Source of the DNA: Planctomycetes bacterium TMED75
GTDB lineage: Bacteria > Planctomycetota > Phycisphaerae > Phycisphaerales > SM1A02
Assembly (NCBI GenBank): GCA_002171655.1
Contig: NHEC01000053.1
Location: 1 to 34,262, forward strand
Reading direction: 5' to 3'
DNA length: 34,262 bases
The translations under genes were made by a program, and so were the position numbers. The notes under the pieces were generated by a model. The model did no database searches. It was not told the origin of the DNA and saw nothing but the letters and a program-made list of their open reading frames with translations. Below are positions 25,163-34,150 of the stretch, in pieces. The stretch's first letter is position 1. Every line of letters starts with the position of its first letter.

Positions 25163-25909
25163 GTTCGCGATGGTGTCGCGTGCGTTCTCGTTGTCCCGTA
25201 CGCGTTTGGAGCTTTCCCGTGGGGTGCTGTCGGGCAGACGTGTCTCACCCTGGGAATGATGGGGACGTCTGCTGGCCTCGCGTTTCTTGGTTCGCACGCG
25301 CTGCTCGCGGTACATGCCCTTCGGAGTGCAGTGGAAGGTGATGAAGCAGCGACCGACCCGGTGCTGCTTCGTCTTGGGCTTGCGCATGTGCTGGCGGATG
25401 TCCATCTGCAGTTCGATGTTGAATTCACCGCCTTCGTTCATCTTGGACTGCAGGTCCTCGGTGTTGACGATGTGGTAGATCGCCGGACCGAAGCAAGGGC
25501 GCAGGAAGCGGTAGCGCATCTCCTTGCAGATCACGATGTAGTCGCTGCCGCACTCTCCGAAGAGGTACATCCCGGCTGCGACCTCGGAGTTGCCCAGAAG
25601 CGCCGCCCCCGCCATCGCGTTGTACCAGTTGCGGTTGAAGCGACGAAAAGGCAGCACGGCGGTGAAGGTGTCGGTGTCGAGACGGCGAAAACTGATGCCG
25701 GATCGAAAAGCGTAGGGCAGCCAGATCAGTGAACACAGCTTGTTCCAAAAAGCGTTGCGGGTGCTCAGTCGACTCAGCCATGCCTCCAGGCGTGCTCCCA
25801 GCCGCTGGGGGGGCGCCTGATCCTCGGCCAGATTCGTCAGCCCACCGGGGGCGACGATCTCTGAGTGGGGTTCCGTTTCCGGAGTCTCGTTGTGTTCATG
25901 CGCGCTCAT
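25160..25909 (-). CDS. DUF4442-type hotdog-fold protein
   Basis: This 249-residue protein has a central region (about residues 50-175) resembling DUF4442 proteins, a hotdog-fold group related to PaaI-type thioesterases. The stretch from LIWLPYAFRSGISF to ICKEMRYRFLRPCFGPAIYHI carries the family pattern, including NAMAGAALLGNSEVAAG. The C-terminal 70 residues form a basic, probably disordered tail (RTKKREASRRPHHS). No signal peptide. Acyl-thioester hydrolysis is possible but not shown. ATG 25909 follows TAGGAT by ten bases; an in-frame ATG at 25939 with GGGGA upstream is an alternative. The gap to the next gene is nine bases. Confidence 0.7.
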   Translation of the reverse strand: MSAHEHNETPETEPHSEIVAPGGLTNLAEDQAPPQRLGARLEAWLSRLSTRNAFWNKLCSLIWLPYAFRSGISFRRLDTDTFTAVLPFRRFNRNWYNAMAGAALLGNSEVAAGMYLFGECGSDYIVICKEMRYRFLRPCFGPAIYHIVNTEDLQSKMNEGGEFNIELQMDIRQHMRKPKTKQHRVGRCFITFHCTPKGMYREQRVRTKKREASRRPHHSQGETRLPDSTPRESSKRVRDNENARDTIAN

Positions 25910-25982
25910 ACTCGACCCGATCCTACTTGGGAACTTCATGGTACGTCCCCATCCGGATCGAGGCCAGCCCCGAATCTCCGGG

Positions 25983-25988
25983 TACACT
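25983..25988 (+). promoter_or_regulatory. Putative -10 box before a leader mini-ORF
   Basis: TACACT lies exactly six bases before the ATG at 25995 that opens a ten-codon ORF. It matches the spacing seen at five annotated genes here. The mRNA would start at the mini-ORF and carry the isomerase gene about 30 bases later. Confidence 0.4.
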
Positions 25989-25994
25989 CTCACG

Positions 25995-26027
25995 ATGCCC
26001 ACTGTATTTTTCAGGAGACTCGCATGA
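25995..26027 (+). CDS. Ten-codon leader ORF overlapping the isomerase start
   Basis: An ORF of ten sense codons (MPTVFFRRLA) ends in TGA at 26025-26027, overlapping the ATG of the downstream isomerase gene as ATGA. The Shine-Dalgarno AGGAG for the main gene (26013-26017) lies inside the mini-ORF. A TACACT box six bases before its ATG would make it leaderless. The arrangement suggests translational coupling; nothing suggests that the peptide itself has a function. Confidence 0.4.
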   Translation: MPTVFFRRLA

Positions 26028-26904
26028 TGACGGACCTCCCGCACTCCAGTACCGAACCCCCGGGGGCTCAGCGCCCCCGATCAGTCGGGGTGTGCAGCTG
26101 GAGTCTCCAGCCAATCGGGCCCAAGCTGCTGGTGGAGTTGGTCCGCAATTGCGGCATGGAAGCGGTCCAGCTTGCCTTGAATCCCCTGATCACCCACCCT
26201 CGGGACTGGGCGGACACCTTCATGTACCTTCAGGACGCCGGTATTCGAGTCCTCAGCGGGATGATGAGCTCAATCGGTGAGGACTACTCGAGTCTGGATT
26301 CAATCCGTCGAACCGGTGGCCTGCTGCCCGATGCGACCTGGCCTCGAACCCTGGAGCAGATGCTCCGGGTGGCTGATCTGGCTGCGGAATCCTCGATTCG
26401 ACTGGTCAGCTTTCATGCGGGGTTCATCCCGCACGAACCGGATGCCCCGGAGCGCAGGGTGATGGTGAAGCGCTTGCAGACGGTCGTGGATGCCTTCTCG
26501 GAGCGCTCGATCCACCTCGCGCTGGAAACCGGTCAGGAGACCGCCGCCACTCTGCTGGAGGTGCTCGAACAGATCGATCGACCCACCCTCGGAGTCAACT
26601 TCGATCCCGCCAACATGATCCTCTACGACAAGGGTGATCCCGTTGAGGCGCTCACGATGCTCGCACCGCACGTGGTTCAGCTGCACATCAAGGATGCCCG
26701 CCCCACGGCAACTCCGGGGTCGTGGGGACAGGAGGTCGTCGTGGGCGAGGGCGCGGTGGACTGGCCGGCCTTGTTGGAGGTGGTCCATTCGCTGCCCGAA
26801 GAAGTCGATCTGGTGATTGAACGCGAAACCGGCACCCAGCGGATCGCCGATGTGATCACCGCTCACGGAATATTGAAGAGTCACCTCCCAGGGAGTGTCC
26901 ACTG

Positions 26905-26905
<1 letters not shown>
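26024..26905 (+). CDS. Sugar phosphate isomerase/epimerase family TIM-barrel protein (second copy type)
   Basis: This 293-residue protein belongs to the xylose-isomerase-like TIM-barrel family. The pattern includes SVGVCSWSLQPIG at the first strand, VSFHAGFIPH, LALETGQET (metal Glu), LGVNFDPANMILYD (metal Asp), VVQLHIKDARPT (metal His) and LVIERETG (metal Glu). It is only distantly similar to the one at 15587. ATG 26024 is chosen because AGGAG lies six bases upstream; a longer frame opens at 25865 but overlaps the divergent DUF4442 gene. Its stop shares one base with the FmdB-like gene (TGATG), and ligA follows, so the three form an operon. The substrate is unknown. Confidence 0.87.
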
Positions 26906-29218
<2,313 letters not shown>

Positions 29219-29220
29219 GT

Positions 29221-29226
29221 TATCCT
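29221..29226 (+). promoter_or_regulatory. Putative -10 box for the membrane-anchored unknown gene
   Basis: TATCCT lies between the ligA stop and the next ATG, exactly six bases before that ATG at 29233. There is no Shine-Dalgarno sequence before the start, which fits a leaderless transcript. No -35 was found. Confidence 0.45.
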
Positions 29227-29232
29227 CTGCGG

Positions 29233-29790
29233 ATGGCAGTCGCCCAGGTCATGCTCGGTCTCCGCAGTCTCCTCGTGAAGGTGGCAATCTTCTTCGTGAT
29301 GGCGGCGCTTCTGGCGTGGGCCCTCGGGGGAACACTCTTTCCCCGCCCGGAAGTCGTGGACTATTCGAGAATCACCTTTCAGGGAACCGAGTGGTGGTTG
29401 CGAATGCTCGCCGGTGGCGACGAACCCGGTGCGGTCCGGTGGTTCCTCATGGAGCGCAACGGCGGAAAGACCTATCGCCAGCCGGCTCTGCACGAAGGGG
29501 ACGATCCGAGTGGTTGGTTGGATGCAACCACACCGGTGGTGGCCAATGACACCCTCTACGTCGGTTTTCGCACTGCCCGGCAGGGCTGGCAGATTGCAGT
29601 GTTCGAACAGCCGGCTCCCCTCACGCGGGTGATGCCGGTGCTCGATCGTCTGGCACTCGAGCGGCAGCTCGAACGCGTGCAACAGGGATTGCCCATTCAG
29701 GCAGAAGCCGTCGAACGGGCCGCTCGCGAGCAGGTACTCGACGCTGGTGGAACCTCGAGCAAGGCTTCGCGGGTCAGCTCCACTCCCTGA
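29233..29790 (+). CDS. Membrane-anchored protein, function unknown
   Basis: This 185-residue protein has one N-terminal membrane segment at about residues 14-36 (VKVAIFFVMAALLAWALGG) and an otherwise polar body that would face the periplasm. The body includes WWLRMLAGGDEPGAVRWFL and VVANDTLYVGFRTARQGW, which look beta-rich, and a charged helical end. I do not recognise a family. ATG 29233 lies six bases after TATCCT, 14 bases after the ligA stop. The 3' end overlaps the convergent uppP by 17 bases. Confidence 0.65.
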   Translation: MAVAQVMLGLRSLLVKVAIFFVMAALLAWALGGTLFPRPEVVDYSRITFQGTEWWLRMLAGGDEPGAVRWFLMERNGGKTYRQPALHEGDDPSGWLDATTPVVANDTLYVGFRTARQGWQIAVFEQPAPLTRVMPVLDRLALERQLERVQQGLPIQAEAVERAAREQVLDAGGTSSKASRVSSTP

Positions 29791-30823
29791 GTGGTCCGAA
29801 GTCGATTCCACGTTCAACCAGCGGTGCTTCGGCATGCTTCTTGTGGCTGTGCCGCTTTTTCTTGGGGTCCTGCGGCGTGAGGGTCTTGGGGTTGACGTTC
29901 TCGAGGTCCGGCGGGGCGGTGATGGTGAGTCGCCCGCTGAGGATCCCTGCCAGCAGCAGGGCGGAGAGAACGATTCTCCACCATCCAAAGATGCCCAGTC
30001 CGTGACTGCCGAGCCAGGCCACCAGCCAGTGCACCGCAAGTGCGGCGGCTCCAGTGGCGACCACCAACCCGACGATCAGGGGGAGCCAGCCACCCAGGTC
30101 CTCAAGGAAAGTGCTGTTGCCCTCAAACGAGATCTTCAGCAGCTTGTACGCGCAGGCCCCGCCCAGTGTCGGCAAGCCGAGAAGAAAGCTGAACTCCGCT
30201 GCTTGCCGCGGGCGCAGACCCATGAACATGCCTCCGACGATCGTCATCATCGAGCGGCTGGTTCCCGGCCACATCGCCACGCACTGAAGCAACCCGATCA
30301 CCAGTGCCTGTTTCCAGCTCAGCCCTTCGATGTCCGTGAACCGACGACCGCTCTGCGCGGATTCCGAGGTCGGGGTCTGATCATCCTGGGCCTGGTAGAT
30401 CCGTCGCTGCCAGGGACCGATTCCAAGCAGCACCAGACCACCCAGAAAGAGTGCGAGCAGGACCGGAATCGGGTGGAAGAGGTAGGTCCCGATCAGTTCG
30501 TCGAAGAGGACTCCAAGAACCGCTGCAGGAATGAAGGCAATCACGAGGTTGAAAAACAGCTTGCGGCCCGGTTGGTCGTGACCGAAGAGACCCCGGATCA
30601 TCTGCCAGACCCGGCCTCGATAGAGACCCAGCACCGCAAGAATCGCCCCGCCTTGAATGATGATGTTGAATGCGTCAACCGCAACCTTCGTTCGCCACTC
30701 TTCGCTGAGGCCCAGCAACCATGCAGTGATGATCAGGTGGCCGGTCGAGGAGACCGGAAGGAATTCGGTGATTCCCTCGACAATTCCCAGGATGACGGCA
30801 TCGATCAGATCCATCGGTGGCAT
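29774..30823 (-). CDS. uppP: Undecaprenyl-diphosphatase UppP (BacA family)
   Basis: UppP removes a phosphate from undecaprenyl diphosphate so that the lipid carrier for cell-wall synthesis can be reused. The signature motifs are EGITEFLPVSSTGHLI (residues 16-31) and PGTSRSM, which together form the active site in the membrane. Several membrane segments are visible. At 349 residues it is longer than the usual 265-280, because of a polar loop of about 35 residues in the middle and a basic His/Lys-rich tail of about 35 residues (KKKRHSHKKH). It is downstream of aroK in the same direction with a 121-base gap. The start could also be the in-frame ATG at 30814. Confidence 0.94.
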   Translation of the reverse strand: MPPMDLIDAVILGIVEGITEFLPVSSTGHLIITAWLLGLSEEWRTKVAVDAFNIIIQGGAILAVLGLYRGRVWQMIRGLFGHDQPGRKLFFNLVIAFIPAAVLGVLFDELIGTYLFHPIPVLLALFLGGLVLLGIGPWQRRIYQAQDDQTPTSESAQSGRRFTDIEGLSWKQALVIGLLQCVAMWPGTSRSMMTIVGGMFMGLRPRQAAEFSFLLGLPTLGGACAYKLLKISFEGNSTFLEDLGGWLPLIVGLVVATGAAALAVHWLVAWLGSHGLGIFGWWRIVLSALLLAGILSGRLTITAPPDLENVNPKTLTPQDPKKKRHSHKKHAEAPLVERGIDFGPLREWS

Positions 30824-30944
30824 TCTCTTTTCGTGATCGTCTTCTGGTACCGGAGAGAGCCTGACGGGAGGTTCCCCTGTTCATATCGGCGATCTTCCAG
30901 CGAAGCCTGCACCATCGGATACCGGCTGGAGCACTGGAGACTTC

Positions 30945-31535
30945 TCAGGGAATTCGGGGGAGGATCCGATCCAGCGCATCCTCGATCGATTGCTTGTTCT
31001 CGATGACCAGGTCGCTCACGCCAGCGTAGGCCAGGGTTCGCTCCGACCGAAGCAAACGGCTTTCCTCAAGGGGCGTGAGGGGCGTCCCCTTCGAGTCGAA
31101 TCGAAGCGGGGGGCGGGAGTGGTCGTGGGTGCCGATTCGTTCGGCCAGAAGCTCCGGGGCGGCGTCGAGCCAAAGCACCCACGCTCGGTGTCGCGCACGA
31201 GCTTCATTGAGCAGGGCAGCGATTGCGGGCACCGTTGGTGCGCCCCCTCCCAGAGAGAGCACCATTGGTTCACCTTGCAGTGCGTCCCGCAATGCGGCTT
31301 CTTCCGCGGCCCGCCAGCGCGACTCGCCGGGGCCGGTAAAGACGGATTCGATCGTGGGCAGGGCACACGCGGTCAGGGCCAGCTCATCCAGGTCCAGACA
31401 GGGGCGCTCCAGACGTTCGGCGAGTGCCCGGGCGATCGTTGTCTTTCCGGAACCGCGCAGACCCACGACAACGACCGCGTGCACTCGGGGGTCGGGCAGT
31501 CGATCGCTCTCTGGTTGGTCAGTGTGCTCGGACAC
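30945..31535 (-). CDS. aroK: Shikimate kinase
   Basis: Shikimate kinase phosphorylates shikimate in aromatic amino-acid synthesis. This 196-residue protein has the Walker A loop GLRGSGKT at 25-32, LDLDELA for shikimate and metal binding, LSLGGGAP (the GGG motif near residue 95) and RPPLR in the lid. An extra 20 polar residues precede the core. The GTG at 31535 follows rpmH by 13 bases, with GAGG about 11 bases upstream, so the two are probably co-transcribed. No other shikimate-pathway gene is in the window. Confidence 0.9.
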   Translation of the reverse strand: MSEHTDQPESDRLPDPRVHAVVVVGLRGSGKTTIARALAERLERPCLDLDELALTACALPTIESVFTGPGESRWRAAEEAALRDALQGEPMVLSLGGGAPTVPAIAALLNEARARHRAWVLWLDAAPELLAERIGTHDHSRPPLRFDSKGTPLTPLEESRLLRSERTLAYAGVSDLVIENKQSIEDALDRILPRIP

Positions 31536-31548
31536 GAACTGAATCGCC

Positions 31549-31683
31549 TCAGCGAACGTTCACAGAGCGGCCTCGTCGACGCTGGCGGTTGACGATCTTG
31601 CGCCCGGCCTTGGTTTTCATCCGTGCACGGAATCCCTGCTTGCGGATCTTCTTGATTCGGCTGACTCGTCTGGGGTAGTGCAT
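31549..31683 (-). CDS. rpmH: 50S ribosomal protein L34
   Basis: This 44-residue, very basic protein is ribosomal protein L34. The core GFRARMKTKAGRKIVNRQRR matches the conserved L34 stretch GFRARMxTKxGRKVLxxRRRKGR. The N-terminus (MHYPRRVSRIKKIRKQ) differs from the usual MKRTYQPS. In most bacteria rpmH is followed by rnpA, the protein of RNase P. Here the next gene is shikimate kinase only 13 bases on, so rnpA must be elsewhere. A possible -10 box TAGACT (31741-31746, minus strand) lies about 58 bases upstream of the ATG. Confidence 0.93.
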   Translation of the reverse strand: MHYPRRVSRIKKIRKQGFRARMKTKAGRKIVNRQRRRGRSVNVR

Positions 31684-31740
31684 CTGAAGGCCCTTGCGCA
31701 GTGCGTCGAGTGGTCGGTATCGCCCTGAGGCGAGCCGGGT

Positions 31741-31746
31741 AGTCTA
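31741..31746 (-). promoter_or_regulatory. Possible rpmH promoter -10 box
   Basis: TAGACT on the minus strand is a four-of-six match to TATAAT. CTGGCA lies 18 bases further upstream as a weak -35. The leader to the rpmH ATG would be about 50 bases. It is in the 354-base divergent gap between rpmH and rnc. Confidence 0.35.
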
Positions 31747-31771
31747 GCGGCAACCCTCCGGTGATGCCAGT

Positions 31772-31816
31772 GGGGGTCGGGCAGCCCCCCAAGCAAGGCC
31801 CGATAGTCGCCCTTGC
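31772..31816. promoter_or_regulatory. Two adjacent hairpins in the rpmH-rnc gap
   Basis: GGGGG (31772-31776) pairs with CCCCC (31785-31789) around an eight-base loop. Immediately after it GCAAGG (31793-31798) pairs with CCTTGC (31811-31816) around a 12-base loop. Neither is followed by a clean T-tract on either strand. The gap from 31684 to 32037 holds no convincing protein gene. Confidence 0.4.
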
Positions 31817-31893
31817 GCTGTTCCTGTATGGGTTTTTGGGCCCTCTCGCCCGAATCGATCCAGCAGACTGCTGCAGTATGCCGATCCATTCAG

Positions 31894-31899
31894 TAGGAT
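31894..31899 (+). promoter_or_regulatory. Possible rnc promoter -10 box
   Basis: TAGGAT lies in front of rnc and would start transcription near 31906, giving a leader of about 130 bases to the chosen start. Exactly six bases after it is a GTG opening a three-codon ORF, so the spacing again matches the window pattern. No -35 was found. Confidence 0.3.
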
Positions 31900-31933
31900 C
31901 TCGGCGTGATTGCATGAGTCTTCCCCCAGCCGT

Positions 31934-31975
31934 TGGATCGATATCCCGTGGCCGTGGGAAGGGGCGTTCGATCCA
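31934..31975 (+). promoter_or_regulatory. Two-tier hairpin in the rnc leader
   Basis: TGGATCGA (31934-31941) pairs with TCGATCCA (31968-31975), eight base pairs. Inside it TCCC (31944-31947) pairs with GGGA (31956-31959). It ends 62 bases before the rnc ATG. In E. coli RNase III controls its own mRNA by cutting a leader stem; this could be an analogous target, although the stem is shorter than a standard RNase III substrate. Confidence 0.4.
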
Positions 31976-32037
31976 CTTAGTAGTGAAGGACAGTGGCTCC
32001 AAGCGGGGCCCGGGTGCCCCAGGCATCCCCAACGCCC

Positions 32038-32832
32038 ATGGACGACGAACTCATCAGGCTGACCCAGGAACGTGTGAAACATGTGTTCACCGACCCCACG
32101 TTGGTCCTCAGGGCCCTGCGGCATTCCTCCCAGGCCGATGATCGAATCGACAGCAACGAGCGTCTGGAGTTTCTTGGCGACAGTGTGCTCGGGCTGGTGA
32201 TCTGCGAGCACCTCTACCAGACCTATCCGCACTACCTTGAAGGTGAACTCACCAAGATCAAGTCCAACATCGTCAGTCGCAAGACCTGCGCGGACCTGGC
32301 AGAGGCACTGAACCTGGTCGATCTGCTCCAGCTTGGCAAGGGGATGGGCAACCGCGAGGACATCCCACTCTCACTGGCTGCGGCGGTTTTTGAATCGTTG
32401 ATCGGAGCCATCTATCTGGATGCAGGACTGGGTGCAGCGCGTCGATTCATTCTTCGTCACGTCGGAGAACTCGTCGTGGCAGCGGAACGGCTTGGACACC
32501 AGGAGAACTTCAAGTCCGTGCTCCAGCAGGCGCTTCAGAAGCTGGGGGCGGACAACCCCGTCTACCCCGTCATCGAGGAAGAGGGTCCGGACCACGACAA
32601 GTGCTTTCACGTCTGTGTTCAGATTGGATTGCGGCGATTCAGTTCCTGCTGGGGCAAATCAAAGAAGCAGGCGGAGCAGGATGCGGCTTTGGGCACTCTG
32701 CTGGAACTCGGAATCGCGACCCTCAGCTCGGATGAAGAAGTCGTCATCCTCGACTCTTCCGAACTGAATCCTCAGGATGTTCTGCAGATGATCGAGGCCA
32801 AGGACGTCTTCGATCCCCTGACTCAGAGTTGA
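32038..32832 (+). CDS. rnc: Ribonuclease III, with an apparent change at one metal-binding position
   Basis: RNase III cuts double-stranded RNA, including rRNA precursors. The signature NERLEFLGDS is at 40-49 (Glu41, Glu44, Asp48), with Glu68 in LEGELT. The second metal region reads AAAVFESLIGAIYLD: Glu119 is kept, but the Asp three residues before it (Asp114 in E. coli) is Ala116 here. A double-stranded-RNA-binding domain runs from about 157 to 230 (ending CWGKSKKQAEQDAA), then an acidic tail of about 30 residues. The start at 32038 fits the family; a GTG at 31993 would add 15 unmatched residues. It is divergent from rpmH and convergent with the next gene at a distance of ten bases. Confidence 0.92.
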   Translation: MDDELIRLTQERVKHVFTDPTLVLRALRHSSQADDRIDSNERLEFLGDSVLGLVICEHLYQTYPHYLEGELTKIKSNIVSRKTCADLAEALNLVDLLQLGKGMGNREDIPLSLAAAVFESLIGAIYLDAGLGAARRFILRHVGELVVAAERLGHQENFKSVLQQALQKLGADNPVYPVIEEEGPDHDKCFHVCVQIGLRRFSSCWGKSKKQAEQDAALGTLLELGIATLSSDEEVVILDSSELNPQDVLQMIEAKDVFDPLTQS

Positions 32833-32842
32833 CGCTCGGACC

Positions 32843-33340
32843 TCAGCCCATCATCCAACTCGCGGCGTAGTGTGCGACCAGCACGCCCGAGGCAGCCACC
32901 GCCAGCCAGATTGCCAACCATGGGGTGGCCGCTTCGGATCCTGATTTCGTGCGGAGTGCGCGCGGGCCACAGGACACGATTGCGGGAATGCCGTCGAGTG
33001 ATTCTCCCCGACGTGCTCGGTCCTGGGCGAGTGCGATCATCAGACTCGCGTCGAAGGGGCGCACTCCCAGTTTCCGGGCCTCGGACAGAATGGATGCTCG
33101 CGAGTCGGCACTCACCAGTGAGCCCTCCAAGGCTTCTCCGATCACCGTCAGCAGCTCGCGGTGGCTCGCCTCGTCCGCAGGAGGAAGGTAGGTTCTCGTC
33201 TGTTTGAGACGAGTCCGAGTGCGATTCGCTCGAAGGTGTTCCAGACCTTTTCGCCGTGCCGGAAGCAACGCCAGCGTTCCGGCCACCAGCTGTTCATGCC
33301 TGGTGCATTCGGTGGTGGAGTGAGCGTTCGACGTGGTCAT
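32843..33340 (-). CDS. Small protein with a C-terminal membrane anchor, function unknown
   Basis: This 165-residue protein is basic and helical through most of its length (ARRKGLEHLRANRTRTRLKQ) and ends in a single hydrophobic segment, TPWLAIWLAVAASGVLVAHY, followed by only a few residues. That is a tail-anchored topology with the body probably in the cytoplasm. I recognise no family. ATG 33340 is chosen because GGAT lies about eight bases upstream; a longer form would start at 33367 inside a large inverted repeat. It lies 101 bases after phoU in the same direction. Confidence 0.6.
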   Translation of the reverse strand: MTTSNAHSTTECTRHEQLVAGTLALLPARRKGLEHLRANRTRTRLKQTRTYLPPADEASHRELLTVIGEALEGSLVSADSRASILSEARKLGVRPFDASLMIALAQDRARRGESLDGIPAIVSCGPRALRTKSGSEAATPWLAIWLAVAASGVLVAHYAASWMMG

Positions 33341-33352
33341 GGGGAGAATCCT

Positions 33353-33395
33353 GAACCGGACTGTCATTCCAACGTCGTTGGAGCAGTCCTGGTTC
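33353..33395. repeat. Nested inverted repeat (18 base pairs in three blocks) between phoU and the tail-anchored gene
   Basis: Three blocks pair in order: GAACC (33353-33357) with GGTTC (33391-33395), GGACTG (33358-33363) with CAGTCC (33384-33389), and TCCAACG (33368-33374) with CGTTGGA (33376-33382). The interruptions are one bulged T and a four-by-one internal loop. The centre is a perfect 15-base palindrome. It lies 46 bases after the phoU stop and 12 bases before the next ATG, with no T-tract on either strand. Confidence 0.75.
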
Positions 33396-33441
33396 GTCGA
33401 ATTCTCGGATCACCGACCACTTTGGCGGCTCCGGCGTCAGG

Positions 33442-34098
33442 TTATTCCACGCCGTGTCGTACGATGCGTCCCTCGACCTGGAAGATGACTTCCTCGACGA
33501 TCAGGGTCGTGATGTCGCAGATGCGTTCCAGTCGCTGAGCGATGGTCAACAGGTGAATCGCCGCGTTGGTGTTCTCGACGTTGCGGGGGATCTCATTGCG
33601 ACTCCAGTGGAGGACTTCCTTGTTGAGGTTGTCGACCAGATTGTCGGCATGCCGCACCTGGCGGCAGAGTTCGACGTCTTCATTGCTCAGGGCGACCAGG
33701 GCGTCCGCGATCATCTTCCGCGTTGCTTCGGCCATCTCCAGAAGAGAGGAAGGCAATCTGATTGCGTCGAGCTTCGAAAGCTTGATGGTTCGCTTGCTGA
33801 TTCCCTTGGCAAGGTCCGCGATGCGTTCAAGCTGGCCGCTGATTCGCAGGGTTGAGAGGATCTGACGGAGGTCACCGGCCATCGGAGAGCCCAGTGCGAG
33901 CAGGCGCATGCACTGTTCCTCGATCCGGAGGTCCATCGCGTCGACTTCGGTGTCCGAGCCCTTCACCTCCCGGGCGAGTTCAGCATCGGATTTGGTCATC
34001 GCCTCGATGGTGCGGGATACCTGCTGTTCCACGAGTGCGCTGAGCGCAAGCAGGTCTCGCCGGAGTGCGAGGAGGTCGTTATGCAGATCGATTGACAT
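33442..34098 (-). CDS. phoU: Phosphate-specific transport accessory protein PhoU
   Basis: PhoU links the PstSCAB phosphate transporter to the PhoR sensor kinase and damps the phosphate-starvation response. This 218-residue, all-helical protein has the two PhoU repeats: MDLRIEEQCMRLLALGSPMAGDLRQIL in the first half and NTNAAIHLLTIAQRLERICDITTLI in the second, with the acidic metal-binding positions. Length is typical. It follows pstB by 52 bases in the same direction, the standard gene order. There is no clear Shine-Dalgarno before the ATG. Confidence 0.95.
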   Translation of the reverse strand: MSIDLHNDLLALRRDLLALSALVEQQVSRTIEAMTKSDAELAREVKGSDTEVDAMDLRIEEQCMRLLALGSPMAGDLRQILSTLRISGQLERIADLAKGISKRTIKLSKLDAIRLPSSLLEMAEATRKMIADALVALSNEDVELCRQVRHADNLVDNLNKEVLHWSRNEIPRNVENTNAAIHLLTIAQRLERICDITTLIVEEVIFQVEGRIVRHGVE

Positions 34099-34150
34099 AG
34101 AATTGCTTTCGCAGGTTCGGAATTCACCCGGGTCGTGTCTGAATCAAATC

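Noticed and set aside
24311-25732. Plus-strand reading frame of 473 codons
   Set aside because: It is antisense to the polytopic membrane protein and the DUF4442 gene, which show real hydrophobic segments and conserved motifs. The plus frame is a charged, low-complexity shadow.
31741-31860. SRP (4.5S-like) RNA candidate on the minus strand in the rpmH-rnc gap
   Set aside because: AGGAACAGCGCAAGG loosely resembles the SRP GGAAG...CAGC region, but the GGAAG-type tetraloop and the flanking paired helices are missing.
31961-31980. tRNA T-arm-like GTTCGATCC
   Set aside because: The bases on either side do not form a five-base-pair T stem, and no anticodon or acceptor stem can be placed. The sequence is explained better by the rnc leader hairpin.
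31914-32141. 75-codon plus-strand frame beginning at an ATG before rnc
   Set aside because: It runs out of frame into rnc, has no Shine-Dalgarno and no recognisable sequence character.
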